In this document: piece after piece, positions 19,105 through 29,105 of the stretch
Numbering within the stretch: the stretch's first letter is position 1
Layout of the letters: the number at the start of each line of letters is the position of its first letter
Assembly (NCBI GenBank): GCA_022447525.1
Contig: JAKVBA010000001.1
Location: forward strand, 41,571-96,252
Source: Gammaproteobacteria bacterium
GTDB taxonomy: Bacteria; Pseudomonadota; Gammaproteobacteria; Arenicellales; Arenicellaceae
Direction: 5' to 3'
Length of the DNA: 54,682 nt
Translations under genes and position numbers: made by a program
The notes under the pieces: generated by a model
Databases searched by the model: none
The model's input: only the letters and a program-made list of their open reading frames with translations
Told to the model about the DNA's origin: nothing

Positions 19105-19617
19105 CTAGTTTGACGACACGGGCTTCCACACTATTGTGTCTTGAACTTGTATTTTGTTATCAACATAGAATCCCCTTCTGACCTCTAAAGCCGCTATCAC
19201 TGGATTTTTTGAAGAATAGTACCGCTTTGTTTTCAAAACCAACGTATAAGGTTTCATGTGTCTGATCACGTCTATCTCCCCCGACGGTTTGATAAACGCA
19301 ATGTCAATTGGGGCAACTACGTTGTTCATATGAAAGGAGGGTTTTTGAAGTCGCTCAAATTGGAACAAAATCGGCATATCAGCTATGGTTTCCTCACATA
19401 CTCTCTGAAACCCGGCAGCGCGTGTATACAAATCGTCAGCCAGTTTAGCCTTGATAGAAAAGCTTGACTGATCGGCCCTATGGAAAGTGACCTCCACCAA
19501 AGGCATCGACTCCAGAGCTTTGTTGGTAAGCTCGCATTCGGCAGCAAATAGCCTTGATTGCCAACCGAAAAGAACGATCAAAAGACTTAATAAAACTACC
19601 TTATTTATCTTTAACAT
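19105..19617 (-). CDS. DUF192 family exported protein
   Basis: The 170-residue protein has a clear signal peptide (hydrophobic residues 7-24, cleavage likely after LFAA). The mature part carries the DUF192 (COG1430) pattern: AAGFQRVCEETIADMPILFQ, then FHMNNVVAPIDIAFIKPSGE, where family members usually read GLM-R and FWMKNTLIPLDI. The function of the family is not established. Two cysteines (about 28 and 74) could form a disulfide in the periplasm. It is co-directional with the oxidoreductase upstream (41-base gap) and the S9 peptidase downstream. Confidence 0.85.
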   Translation of the reverse strand: MLKINKVVLLSLLIVLFGWQSRLFAAECELTNKALESMPLVEVTFHRADQSSFSIKAKLADDLYTRAAGFQRVCEETIADMPILFQFERLQKPSFHMNNVVAPIDIAFIKPSGEIDVIRHMKPYTLVLKTKRYYSSKNPVIAALEVRRGFYVDNKIQVQDTIVWKPVSSN

Positions 19618-19658
19618 TACCCACCATCAAAAAAGAAAGCATATTACTTAATGCTGGA

Positions 19659-20612
19659 TTAGACACTGTTTGGAGAGTCCAGCAATATAGATTGAATTTG
19701 CTCAGCAAGCTGAAGAGCTCTAAGCCCTTGAAGACCCGTTACCATTGGCACAGCCTGTCCGGCCGCAACATCAACAAAATGTGCAAGCTCTACTTGCAAT
19801 GGCTGCTCTGAATCAAATTTATGATGTTCAGTATTTAGCTCCGCAAACTTGCTTCCTTGTGGCTTGGTCCCTTTGGTAACGATATCAAGTTCTTGGTCCA
19901 TAAGATTAATACCGTAATAACCCTCTGGACCAAAAATTCTAAATCTTCTAAACCGCTTGTTGGAAACTCGGCTCGCAGTCAAATTAGCCACCGCTCCGCT
20001 TGGGAACTGTAACCTAACATTTGCTAGGTCAACATGATCTGTGATGACCTTAGAGCCGATTGCTTGGACATCACAGGGAACTTCATCGACCATAGATAAA
20101 ACGAGATCTAGATCATGAATCATAAGATCCGTTACTACATCCACATCAGTTGCTCTTTCAACAAACGTTCCAAGCCGATGCACCTCGAGATACCTCGGTT
20201 CAGCTATTTTAGAAACGACCGCTCTTACCGCAGGGTTATATCGCTCTAGGTGTCCAATTAAAAACGGAGTGTCATTTTGTGCAGCCAAATCAACTAGCTT
20301 TCTAGCTTCGTCGACACTAGCGGCTATTGGCTTTTCTAGCAATGTGGCAATCCCAGCCTCCAAAAAAGGTTGCGCCACGTCATAATGCAAAGACGTTGGC
20401 ACCACGATACTGACGGCATCCACTTTATCTAAAGTATCCCTAAATTGCGTCGAGTACTCACAACCGTATTCCTTGGCAATATCCTTTACGTTTTCTTCAT
20501 GAGTATCCGAAAGCATAACCAAATCAACATGGGGCATGGAATGGTAGATTTTTGCGTGTATCTTGCCAAGATAACCAACACCTACGACACCGACTCTTAT
20601 TCTCTTGCTCAT
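19659..20612 (-). CDS. Gfo/Idh/MocA family NAD(P)-dependent oxidoreductase
   Basis: The 317-residue protein opens with a Rossmann fold (VGVVGVGYLGKIHA), followed by the family signature LLEKPIAAS (EKP) near residue 92. HLERYNPAV and DLMIHDLDLVLSMV, the latter with the catalytic-type histidine, complete the pattern. This variant resembles the GnnA-type UDP-GlcNAc 3-dehydrogenases seen near lipid A genes, but no partner aminotransferase (GnnB) or lpx gene is present, so the sugar substrate is unassigned. It is the first gene of the leftward run ending at cinA. Confidence 0.85.
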   Translation of the reverse strand: MSKRIRVGVVGVGYLGKIHAKIYHSMPHVDLVMLSDTHEENVKDIAKEYGCEYSTQFRDTLDKVDAVSIVVPTSLHYDVAQPFLEAGIATLLEKPIAASVDEARKLVDLAAQNDTPFLIGHLERYNPAVRAVVSKIAEPRYLEVHRLGTFVERATDVDVVTDLMIHDLDLVLSMVDEVPCDVQAIGSKVITDHVDLANVRLQFPSGAVANLTASRVSNKRFRRFRIFGPEGYYGINLMDQELDIVTKGTKPQGSKFAELNTEHHKFDSEQPLQVELAHFVDVAAGQAVPMVTGLQGLRALQLAEQIQSILLDSPNSV

Positions 20613-20901
20613 TTATTGCTTCAATGATGAAAAGTTTACCGAGCAGAGTATACGCCAACGAGGCTTTTGGAGCATCATGATTTAGTCGCCGCGTTTACCC
20701 TCTGGTTTAGAGCGGATATTACCTTCTTTGTTGTCAAAGAGGAGTGGCCGTCTGGCATCTGAAGCCTCTATCATTGTATTTTACGAATCACTTAATCGAA
20801 CTAAACTCGAAAGAATTTTAAAACCGATAGATTTTCATGCATCTTATGAAGACAACCTGGGGTAAAATGGGATCCACCATCTCACAACAAACTGTTTACT
20901 A

Positions 20902-22131
20902 ATGAGTCAGACAGCAAACAGCGTATTATTGTTAAATATCTTGGGTCAGGATAGGATCGGTCTTTCATCAGAGCTGTTCTCTGTCATCGAATCTCTGGAT
21001 GTAAAAATTCTTGATATCGGTCAGTCAGTTATCCACGACCAAGTATCTCAGGGCATTATGCTGTCCATTCCGAGCAGCAGTGAGACAATTCAGCAACAAC
21101 TCGAAGAAAAAGCTGACACAATGGGGTTGTCAATTCGAATGCGGGAAATCAGCCTTGAGGACTACGCTTCTTGGGTTGAGCAACAAGGTCAAGATCGTTA
21201 CACGCTTACCTTGCTAACTCGAGAAGTCTCCGCCGAGGAAATTGCTAGAGTGACGGCGGTCACCGCCGAGCAAGGATTAAACATACACGACATCGTTAGA
21301 CTGAGCGGCAGATTGCCTTTAAATACCCCAGTCACCAATGACACTAAGTCAAGCATCGAATTTGCCCTTCAAGGCAAACCCAAAAACGTTGAGGCAATGC
21401 GGGCCAATTTTCTTAAAATTGCTTCCGAACTTGATGTGGATATCGCCATTCAGCAAGACGACGCCTATCGCCGAAGTCGAAGGCTTGTATGCTTTGATAT
21501 GGACTCAACTTTAATCAAGGCTGAGGTGATTGATGAACTAGCGAAAAGAGCTGGTGTTGGTGACCAAGTTGCGCAAATAACCGAGAAAGCAATGCAAGGT
21601 GAAATCGACTTTACCGAGAGCTTTACTCAAAGAATGGCATTATTAGAGGGCCTAAGCGAAGAAGTATTGCAAGATATTGCTGAGAACCTACCTATTATGG
21701 AAGGAGCGGAAACGCTTATTCGAAATCTAAATGCTTACGGATTCAAAACCGCAATACTCTCAGGTGGATTTAACTACTTTGGCCACTATTTGAAAAAGAA
21801 ATTAGGCATCGACCATGTGCATGCAAACACACTTGAAATAGTTAACGGCAAATTAACGGGTAGAGTCATTCACCCTGTCGTTGACGGCAACAGAAAAGCA
21901 TTTTTATTGAAACAGATTGCTGAGAGCGAAGGTTTAAAACCACAACAAGTAATTGCTGTTGGCGACGGAGCCAATGATTTACCTATGCTGAGCGTTGCAG
22001 GCCTTGGAATTGCCTTTAGGGCCAAGCCTCTTGTGAGAGAATCAGCTAAGCAATCAATGTCCACACATGGCCTCGATGGGATTCTTTATCTATTGGGCTT
22101 CAAAGACAAAGACATTGAAAGAGCGATCTAG
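20902..22131 (+). CDS. serB: Phosphoserine phosphatase (SerB) with N-terminal ACT domains
   Basis: SerB performs the last step of serine synthesis. The protein is 409 residues. The N-terminal half holds two ACT-like regulatory domains (about 8-85 and 98-180). The C-terminal half is a HAD phosphatase with nucleophile motif DMDST (199-203), LSGGFNYF (motif II) and VGDGANDLPML (motif III). The double-ACT form is typical of marine and pseudomonad gammaproteobacteria, while E. coli SerB is shorter. It is a single rightward gene with a 289-base upstream gap in which no clear promoter was recognised. Confidence 0.96.
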   Translation: MSQTANSVLLLNILGQDRIGLSSELFSVIESLDVKILDIGQSVIHDQVSQGIMLSIPSSSETIQQQLEEKADTMGLSIRMREISLEDYASWVEQQGQDRYTLTLLTREVSAEEIARVTAVTAEQGLNIHDIVRLSGRLPLNTPVTNDTKSSIEFALQGKPKNVEAMRANFLKIASELDVDIAIQQDDAYRRSRRLVCFDMDSTLIKAEVIDELAKRAGVGDQVAQITEKAMQGEIDFTESFTQRMALLEGLSEEVLQDIAENLPIMEGAETLIRNLNAYGFKTAILSGGFNYFGHYLKKKLGIDHVHANTLEIVNGKLTGRVIHPVVDGNRKAFLLKQIAESEGLKPQQVIAVGDGANDLPMLSVAGLGIAFRAKPLVRESAKQSMSTHGLDGILYLLGFKDKDIERAI

Positions 22132-22269
22132 GGAAACACAGACGAGTTCTTACCGGCCTATTATTTTAAAACATTCGCGATAGCCGATTTATTTTACGAA
22201 GCGAGACTCATCGTTCAAAAAACATAAACACAGAGTGTAATAGAACTAATCGCTAAACTCAGAGAAGTG

Positions 22270-23454
22270 TTATCCCGGCACTCTAACAAAGCCTTCCATC
22301 AAAACGCGAGCACTTCTGCTCATACCCGCTTTTAGCGCCTTCCATTCGCCGTCTTTTAGAATGGCTTCACCACTAACACTCAAAGTCCCTGAAGGGTGAC
22401 CGAATCGAACTTCAGTTCTACTGCCACCCCCCGCAGCCAAATTGACCAGGGTGCCTGGAATAGAAGCTGCAATTGCGATCGCGACAGCAGCGGTTCCCAT
22501 CATTGCGTGGTGCAACTGTCCCATCGACAGGGCTCTAACTTGTAAGTCTATTTCTTCGGCGGCGATTATTTTCGAGCTGGATGTTGTAAAAGGCTTCGCA
22601 GGTGAGACGAACGCCACTTTAGGTGTGTGCTGTCGTGTTTCCGCCTCAGCCAAATGGGATATTAATCCCATTTTGACCGCGCCATGAGCGCGGATTGTTT
22701 CAAACTTACTCAAGAGTTCCGCATTGCCATTTATATCGCCCTGCAATTCTGTACCTATTAGCCCCAATTCATCTGCGTTGAGAAAGATCGTTGGTATGCC
22801 TGCGTTTATCAAAGTGACTTTTAAGTCACCAATACCCGGAACCGATAAGGTGTCCACGATACTTCCGGTAGGAAAAATGGCACCATCTCCAGCCGGCTCG
22901 ATAAATTCGACTTTAACTTCGGCAGCAGGAAAAGTAACACCATCTAACTCAAAATTACCGGTCTCTTGAACTTGGCCACCAACAATAGGAATATGGGCGA
23001 CAATAGTTTTCTTAATATTGGCTTGCCAGATTTTGACTATCGCCACTCCATTTTGTGGTAATTCTCTATCAATCAAGCCATTACTAATCGCGAAAGCGCC
23101 AACGGCTGCAGTCAAGTTGCCACAATTACCACTCCAGTCTACAAATGGCTTGTCTATAGATACCTGACCAAATAGGTAATCAACATCGTGGTCTGCGTTA
23201 TCACTCTTTGACAAAATTACGGTCTTACTGGTGCTCGACGTCGCGCCTCCCATCCCATCTGTTTGCTTCCCGTATGGGTCGGGGCTGCCTATAACTCTAA
23301 GCAAAAACCTATCTCGTTCTTCGCCGACTTTTTGAGCAAACTCTGGTAGGTCAGCCAAATTAAAAAACACACCTTTACTGGTCCCACCACGCATATAGGT
23401 GGCAGGAACTCTGATCTGTGGCGCGAACTCTCTATCCGAATGCTTCATATTCAA
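22270..23454 (-). CDS. prpF: 2-methylaconitate cis-trans isomerase (PrpF)
   Basis: PrpF isomerises the 2-methylaconitate produced by AcnD so that an aconitase-type hydratase can use it in the 2-methylcitrate cycle of propionate breakdown. It is 394 residues, the usual length. The N terminus VPATYMRGGTSKGVFF, then RVIGSPDPYGKQTDGMGGAT and DWSGNCGNLTAAVG, is characteristic of PrpF (diaminopimelate epimerase fold). It follows acnD by 26 bases, the conserved pair. prpB, prpC and a prp regulator are absent from the window. Confidence 0.95.
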   Translation of the reverse strand: MNMKHSDREFAPQIRVPATYMRGGTSKGVFFNLADLPEFAQKVGEERDRFLLRVIGSPDPYGKQTDGMGGATSSTSKTVILSKSDNADHDVDYLFGQVSIDKPFVDWSGNCGNLTAAVGAFAISNGLIDRELPQNGVAIVKIWQANIKKTIVAHIPIVGGQVQETGNFELDGVTFPAAEVKVEFIEPAGDGAIFPTGSIVDTLSVPGIGDLKVTLINAGIPTIFLNADELGLIGTELQGDINGNAELLSKFETIRAHGAVKMGLISHLAEAETRQHTPKVAFVSPAKPFTTSSSKIIAAEEIDLQVRALSMGQLHHAMMGTAAVAIAIAASIPGTLVNLAAGGGSRTEVRFGHPSGTLSVSGEAILKDGEWKALKAGMSRSARVLMEGFVRVPG

Positions 23455-23480
23455 ACCTTATCTTGTTACCAACTCCCTAC

Positions 23481-26072
23481 TTAAGCACCATTTGACTCAA
23501 GAAAATCTTGAGCAAAGCGTTGTAATACCCCGCCAGCTTCATAAATAGCGACTTCTTCCGCTGTATCCAATCGACACAACATAGGTACCGAAAGCAACTC
23601 GCCACTCTTGCGTTCGATATTGAGAGTTAACTTCGCACCCGGAGTCCGTTCACCAGCTACTCCATAGATTTCGGTTCCATCAAGTTTGAGTGTTTTTCTC
23701 GTAGTACCAGCTTCAAACTCAAGAGGAAGGACCCCCATACCGATCAAATTGGTTCTATGGATTCGTTCAAAACCCTCGGCTGCAATAACCTCAACACCAG
23801 CCAGTCGAACTCCCTTTGCTGCCCAATCCCGTGATGAGCCTTGCCCATAATCTGCACCTGCAACGATTATAAGGGGCTGACTTCTTTCCATGTAAGTTTC
23901 GATTGCTTCCCACATTCGAGTGACTTTTCCTTCGGGCTCCACTCTGGCTAGAGAGCCTTGTTTTATCTCGCCGTTTTCGAGCACCATTTCGTTCAACAGC
24001 TTCGGATTGGCAAATGTCGCCCTTTGCGCTGTTAAATGATCTCCCCGATGCGTCGCGTATGAGTTAAAGTCCTCTTCTGGCAGCCCCATTTTAGCCAAAT
24101 ACTCACCAGCGGCACTAGAAGCCAAAATAGCATTAGATGGTGAGAGGTGATCCGTGGTGATGTTATCTCCAAGTATCGCCAAAGGCCTCAGACCTCTAAG
24201 GGTGCGCTCACCGGCCAAAGCCCCTTCCCAGTATGGGGGGCGACGAATATAGGTGCTTTTTTCACGCCAGTCATATAGTGGGTTTTTATCCACTCCATTT
24301 TCAATCTCATGCTTAAACATAGGTTCATAGACTCGCTTGAACTGCTCTGGCTTTACGCTAGCATTCACTATTTCGTCTATTTCCTCATCACTCGGCCAAA
24401 TATCTTTGAGCTTGACCTCTTTGCCATCGTGATCATGTCCCAATACTCCGTTTTCAATATCGAATCGAATCGTACCAGCAATTGCATAAGCAACGACCAA
24501 CGGGGGCGATGCTAAGAATGCTTGTTTAGCATAAGGATGAATTCGACCATCGAAATTTCTATTGCCTGATAAAACAGCAGTGGAGTACAAATCTCTGTCG
24601 ATTAGCTCCTGTTGAATTTCTGGGTCTAAGGCACCACTCATACCATTACATGTAGTACAGGCAAAAGCCACGATACCGAAACCAAGATTTTCTAACTCTG
24701 TGAGCAAGCCGGCTTCTTCTAAATACATTTTCACAGTTTTTGAACCAGGAGCTAAAGAGGATTTAACCCATGGTTGTCGCATCAAACCAAGGCGATTTGC
24801 GTTTCTAGCAATTAAACCTGCAGCTATTACATTTCTTGGATTTGACGTATTTGTACAACTGGTAATTGACGCAATTATGACCGCCCCATCTGGCATTAGC
24901 CCCTGAGTGTCTTCAACTGGTCCAATAATCCCATGTTTAGCTAGATCAGTAGTAGGCACTTTTCTGTGTGGGTTACTCGGACCAGCAATATTTCTTCCTA
25001 CTGATGAGAGATCAAAAGTCAGAACTCGTTCATAATTAGCGTTGTCCATTCCATCGGCCCATAACCCTGTTTTCTTGGCATATTGTTCTACCAATGCTAC
25101 TTGATCTGGCTCTCGACCGGTGAGTGATAGATAATCAAGCGTATTCTGATCAATGTAAAACATCGCCGCGGTGGCCCCAAACTCGGGCGTCATGTTAGAA
25201 ATAGTAGCCCTATCCCCTAGAGTCAGATCGTTAGCTCCCTCACCAAAAAACTCAAGATAAGTTGATACAACTCGCTGTTCTCGTAAAAACTCAGTCAAAG
25301 CAAGGACAATATCGGTCGCGGTAATACCCGCTTGTCGTGCGCCTGTTAGCTCTACGCCCACAATATCAGGCAATCGCATATAAGAAGCCCGGCCAAGCAT
25401 GACGCTTTCAGCTTCCAGACCCCCGACTCCAATAGCTATTACACCAAGGGCGTCGACATGTGGAGTATGGCTGTCAGTACCCACCAAAGTATCTGGAAAG
25501 GCGACGCCGTTAGAGGAGTGAACAACAGGGGACATGCGCTCAAGGTTAATCTGATGCATGATGCCATTACCCGGAGGTATTACATCAACATTCTCGAACG
25601 CGGTTTTAGTCCAATTTATAAAGTGAAAGCGATCCTCGTTTCTTCGATCCTCAATAGCTCTGTTTTTCTCGAACGCATCTTTTTCAAAACCTGCGTGCTC
25701 TACAGCGAGCGAATGATCCACGATCAATTGCGTTGGAACAACGGGATTTACTTTAGCGGGGTCGCCGCCCTTCTCGGCAATAGCGTCTCTCAATCCAGCA
25801 AGATCTACCAGGGCAGTTTGGCCAAGAATATCATGGCAAACAACTCGAGCTGGGTACCAGGGAAAATCTATCTCTCTTTGCCGGTAAATGAGCTGCTCTA
25901 ACGAAGCTTGAAGATGCTCAGGATCACAGCGGCGAACTAAATTTTCAGCTAACACCTTGGCAGTGTAGGGTAGATTCTTATAAGAATCCTCCTTGATTTC
26001 GTTTATTGCTGTTTCGGCATCAAAATAATCGAGATTTGTACCCTCTAAAGGCTTACGGTAGGCGCTATTCAT
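23481..26072 (-). CDS. acnD: Fe/S-dependent 2-methylcitrate dehydratase (AcnD)
   Basis: AcnD is the aconitase homologue that dehydrates 2-methylcitrate in the PrpD-independent route. At 863 residues with the AcnA-like domain order it matches AcnD. Iron-sulfur ligands are seen in SCTNTSNP (near 404) and CTTCNG (near 470, two cysteines). VGTDSHTPHVDALGV lies in domain 1, and the swivel domain holds GADYGQGSSRDWAAKG. The immediate coupling to prpF supports AcnD over AcnA. A palindromic ATTGT-N2-ACAAT site 41-52 bases before the ATG suggests repression by a GntR-type regulator. Confidence 0.94.
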   Translation of the reverse strand: MNSAYRKPLEGTNLDYFDAETAINEIKEDSYKNLPYTAKVLAENLVRRCDPEHLQASLEQLIYRQREIDFPWYPARVVCHDILGQTALVDLAGLRDAIAEKGGDPAKVNPVVPTQLIVDHSLAVEHAGFEKDAFEKNRAIEDRRNEDRFHFINWTKTAFENVDVIPPGNGIMHQINLERMSPVVHSSNGVAFPDTLVGTDSHTPHVDALGVIAIGVGGLEAESVMLGRASYMRLPDIVGVELTGARQAGITATDIVLALTEFLREQRVVSTYLEFFGEGANDLTLGDRATISNMTPEFGATAAMFYIDQNTLDYLSLTGREPDQVALVEQYAKKTGLWADGMDNANYERVLTFDLSSVGRNIAGPSNPHRKVPTTDLAKHGIIGPVEDTQGLMPDGAVIIASITSCTNTSNPRNVIAAGLIARNANRLGLMRQPWVKSSLAPGSKTVKMYLEEAGLLTELENLGFGIVAFACTTCNGMSGALDPEIQQELIDRDLYSTAVLSGNRNFDGRIHPYAKQAFLASPPLVVAYAIAGTIRFDIENGVLGHDHDGKEVKLKDIWPSDEEIDEIVNASVKPEQFKRVYEPMFKHEIENGVDKNPLYDWREKSTYIRRPPYWEGALAGERTLRGLRPLAILGDNITTDHLSPSNAILASSAAGEYLAKMGLPEEDFNSYATHRGDHLTAQRATFANPKLLNEMVLENGEIKQGSLARVEPEGKVTRMWEAIETYMERSQPLIIVAGADYGQGSSRDWAAKGVRLAGVEVIAAEGFERIHRTNLIGMGVLPLEFEAGTTRKTLKLDGTEIYGVAGERTPGAKLTLNIERKSGELLSVPMLCRLDTAEEVAIYEAGGVLQRFAQDFLESNGA

Positions 26073-26108
26073 TTAAAAACCCATCTTTAATTAATGTGTA
26101 GTCAAACA

Positions 26109-26128
26109 GATTATTGTCAACAATATCT
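26109..26128. promoter_or_regulatory. Palindromic operator candidate upstream of acnD-prpF
   Basis: The site reads GATT-ATTGT-CA-ACAAT-ATC, with half-sites ATTGT and ACAAT at 26113-26117 and 26120-26124 and partly symmetric flanks. It is 41 bases upstream of the acnD start. The form fits GntR-family operators, which control methylcitrate genes in several proteobacteria. No regulator gene is adjacent. Confidence 0.5.
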
Positions 26129-26210
26129 GCTTAAACGATGGATTTTAGGCCCTGTTTCATTAATGTCAAACTAGATTGTAAACAACTTCACCTATTCCTG
26201 ATATAAGCTT

Positions 26211-27167
26211 TTATTGATAATAATCAGACAGCGTTTGAATAAAGTTGTCGATTTGATCTAATGGAAGTGCATTTATACCCGCAGCAGCGGCCCGTCCACC
26301 GCCGGTTTGAAACTGGCGACACACTTCATCAGCGCCATACTTATTGTGCAAGGGGGCTCGAACGCTTACAAGCAACTCATCATTGCCCTTTTCAGTTAGT
26401 ACCGCATGGGCTTTGTTTGGATTGGCATTCGCGAGCTCATTGCCAAATACTCCACTTACTCGTCTGGCCCAAGACTGGTTAGGTAATTGGTAAATGGATA
26501 CCGAGGAATTGTCATAGATTAAGTCAGATGCGTCAGCCTTTCTCATATCGTCATGGTACCCCTCTTCCAGAACACCAAATGTCTCCTTATCTTCATTTAT
26601 AAAATCAAACGCCGAGGAGTACTGGACAGTTCGTTGAAATAAGGCATCAGGATGAAAATAGAGATCCTCCAAACTCGCTCCGTAACCATTGTAATTAAGA
26701 TAAATACCTAATTTCTCTAGCTGCCGCAATTGCTCGGAACTGAGTCCGAGTGGCTTAGCTAAAATCGTAGCGCTTCTCTTTAAGTTGTCACCAAATGTAC
26801 CTACCACTGCCCAATCTAAAAATGCACCGTCAAGATACTTATTTATCAATAAGGACGTGCAGACGTCAGCGCTACTATTAATAATTGTTTGCAAATTGTT
26901 TGAATCGGGAATGTCGCCGGCAAAGTGATGATCACAATAAAAAACCGCCGCACCCGTATGCAACAAACGATTGAGATCTTTTCTGTTCTTATCGAGCGAT
27001 ACATCTAACACGGTAATTTGGTCTTGGGGGCCAGCATCAACTCTAGAGAGTAGATTTATATCTCTTTTAACTCCGCTAATAAGTTGACTCTCAATAGGTT
27101 TGTGCAACCTAAGTTGAGTCAAAGCGCAAATGCCGTCTGCATCTCCATTAAAACAATCTATCTGCAT
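26211..27167 (-). CDS. DHH superfamily phosphoesterase
   Basis: The 318-residue protein carries the manganese-binding motifs of the DHH family: NGDADG (Asp9, Asp11), VLDVS (Asp55) and CDHH (79-81). It ends with a DHHA1-like substrate domain containing QFQTGGGRAAAAGIN. The DHH/DHHA1 set includes NrnA-type oligoribonucleases and pAp phosphatases. A pAp phosphatase would fit the adjacent cysC-sat pair, since PAPS use releases pAp, but the sequence alone does not decide substrate. It follows sat by 81 bases in the same direction. Confidence 0.82.
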   Translation of the reverse strand: MQIDCFNGDADGICALTQLRLHKPIESQLISGVKRDINLLSRVDAGPQDQITVLDVSLDKNRKDLNRLLHTGAAVFYCDHHFAGDIPDSNNLQTIINSSADVCTSLLINKYLDGAFLDWAVVGTFGDNLKRSATILAKPLGLSSEQLRQLEKLGIYLNYNGYGASLEDLYFHPDALFQRTVQYSSAFDFINEDKETFGVLEEGYHDDMRKADASDLIYDNSSVSIYQLPNQSWARRVSGVFGNELANANPNKAHAVLTEKGNDELLVSVRAPLHNKYGADEVCRQFQTGGGRAAAAGINALPLDQIDNFIQTLSDYYQ

Positions 27168-27248
27168 ATTCAGAAACTAATCAACGCTCTGTGACTTGAA
27201 ATAGACGCAGCGGCAATAAAACGCCGCTTTGCCATTAATAATTAAAAA

Positions 27249-28430
27249 TTACAAATTCTGGTAATAATCCATCAAAATCTTTGCCACCTCTGGTCTAGAG
27301 AACTCCGGCGGGGGCGCAACACCATTGCCGAGCAACTCCCTTACCTTCGTTCCCGAGAGAATAACAAAATCCTCAAACTCATGGTCTGGAACATCTCGCA
27401 TCATAACTACTTTATTGAGTTTCTTGGAATAGGCTGTGTGATCTGCTTTGAAGATCTCTATTTGCAGCGCGTCGCCGGGTACGTCAGTATCAAAAATAGT
27501 CTGCGCATCAAATGCTCCATAGTACTCACCTACACCGGCGTGATCACGACCGATAATAAAGTGTGTAGCTCCCATGTTTTGTCTAAACAGAGCGTGTAAC
27601 ACGGCTTCGCGGGGACCTGCGTACAACATATCAAAACCATAGCCTGTGACCATTACGGAATTCTCCGGGAAATAGTGCTCGACCATCTCACGAATAGAAG
27701 CGTCCCTAACGTCCGCAGGAATATCACCTTTCTTTAATTTACCCAAAAGCATATGAATTACACAACCATCGGCCTGTGTAGCTTCCATTGCCATTTTGCA
27801 TAGCTCTTCATGGGCTCTATGCATTGGATTCCTAGTTTGAAATGCAACGACTTTCTCCCACCCGTTTGCAGCAATTTCCTCTCTAATTTGAACTGCTGTG
27901 CGAAAAGTCGCCGAGAAATCAGTCTCAAAATAGCTAAAATTAAGTACTTTAATCGGGCCGGAAACAACGAAACTCCCTTGAGCTAAAAATGCAGCCACAC
28001 CAGGGTGAGCTGGATCAAGCGTACCGTAGATCGCTTCGACAATTTCATTAATCTCATCACTGCTCAGTTGCTCTATACCTTCAACTCTCTGTACAGCAAC
28101 AACCGGATTGCCTTCAACATTGGGATCGAGCAATGCTATCTCTTGATCAATCTTAAAGCTTACCTCTTGGAGTAAGTTAAGAACAGGCACTGGGAAAAAT
28201 AGGTCATCATCAGTTTTCATTTCTCGCGCAACACCAAGCGCATCTGCCTTGGTCATATAGCCTGTTAGTGGCGTAAAGTAGCCGCCACCAAGCATTACCG
28301 CGTTAGCTGCCGATGCAGAACTAACCGATACTTGAGGCATGGATTTACTGCGAGTGATGAGTTGCTCTCTCTGATCAACGTCTGAGACGAATAAGGGATT
28401 TAGCGCGTCAGCGCCATGTGGTTTGATCAC
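27249..28430 (-). CDS. sat: Sulfate adenylyltransferase, single-subunit type (Sat)
   Basis: Sat makes adenosine 5'-phosphosulfate (APS) from sulfate and ATP, or runs in reverse in sulfur oxidisers. The 393-residue protein is the homo-oligomeric ATP sulfurylase and not the CysD/CysN form. It shows LGGGYFTPLTGYM, the active-site QTRNPMHRAHE near residue 200 (in place of HxxH nucleotide-binding motifs in other folds) and IIGRDHAGVGEYY near 297. It is 22 bases after cysC, so the pair makes PAPS. No sulfite-forming or dissimilatory genes are adjacent. Confidence 0.95.
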   Translation of the reverse strand: MIKPHGADALNPLFVSDVDQREQLITRSKSMPQVSVSSASAANAVMLGGGYFTPLTGYMTKADALGVAREMKTDDDLFFPVPVLNLLQEVSFKIDQEIALLDPNVEGNPVVAVQRVEGIEQLSSDEINEIVEAIYGTLDPAHPGVAAFLAQGSFVVSGPIKVLNFSYFETDFSATFRTAVQIREEIAANGWEKVVAFQTRNPMHRAHEELCKMAMEATQADGCVIHMLLGKLKKGDIPADVRDASIREMVEHYFPENSVMVTGYGFDMLYAGPREAVLHALFRQNMGATHFIIGRDHAGVGEYYGAFDAQTIFDTDVPGDALQIEIFKADHTAYSKKLNKVVMMRDVPDHEFEDFVILSGTKVRELLGNGVAPPPEFSRPEVAKILMDYYQNL

Positions 28431-28452
28431 TTTTAATACTCCTATGGCTCTT

Positions 28453-29079
28453 TTATCTGTATAGAATCAAAAAGCGTTGTTCTTGAAGATAGTCGAGGAT
28501 CACATCCACCTCTTCTGCTATTGTCATTTCATCTGTATTCAAGACGATTTCGGCGTTCTCTGGAGTTTCGTAGGGGTCATCAATACCCGTGAAATTCTTG
28601 ATCTCTCCTGCTCTTGCTTTTTTGTACAGGCCTTTCGGGTCTCTGGATTCAGCACATTCCAAAGAGCAATTCACATGAACCTCGATAAAGTTGTACCCAC
28701 CCTCTTCGTGTATTCTTCTGACCTGTTGACGGTCTTCCCTGTAGGGACTTATGAAGCTATTGAGTGTGATTATTCCAGTATCACAATAAAGTTTGGCTAT
28801 TTCACCTATGCGGCGAATATTTTCAGCTCTATCCTCGGCAGAAAAACCAAGATTCTTGTTTATACCCAGACGAATATTATCCCCATCGAGTCGATAACTG
28901 AGCTTGCCTAGACTATGCAGCGCTTTCTCTAGCGCGACTGCAACGGTGCTTTTGCCACTCCCTGATAAGCCTGTAAACCAAATAGTAACGCCTTTTTGGC
29001 CTAGACGATTAAATCTATCTGCTCGAGTTACTTCGCCATCATGCCAAGTGACATTAGTGGATTTCTGTTGTGTAGTCAT
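28453..29079 (-). CDS. cysC: Adenylylsulfate (APS) kinase
   Basis: The 208-residue kinase phosphorylates APS to PAPS. It shows the N-terminal [13 protein letters not shown], the Walker A GLSGSGKS (37-44), [30 protein letters not shown] and the lid segment [20 protein letters not shown]. These cover the full CysC pattern, including the APS-binding arginines. It is followed by sat after 22 bases and preceded by a TetR-type gene after 26 bases, so TetR-cysC-sat is probably one transcript. Confidence 0.95.
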   Translation of the reverse strand: MTTQQKSTNVTWHDGEVTRADRFNRLGQKGVTIWFTGLSGSGKSTVAVALEKALHSLGKLSYRLDGDNIRLGINKNLGFSAEDRAENIRRIGEIAKLYCDTGIITLNSFISPYREDRQQVRRIHEEGGYNFIEVHVNCSLECAESRDPKGLYKKARAGEIKNFTGIDDPYETPENAEIVLNTDEMTIAEEVDVILDYLQEQRFLILYR

Positions 29080-29105
29080 AGTTATTAAAAGATATAATTT
29101 TGAAA

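Noticed and set aside
27209-27228. Hairpin AGCGGC/GCCGCT downstream of sat
   Set aside because: No T-tract on the minus strand and only a 6-bp stem. Not enough to call a terminator.
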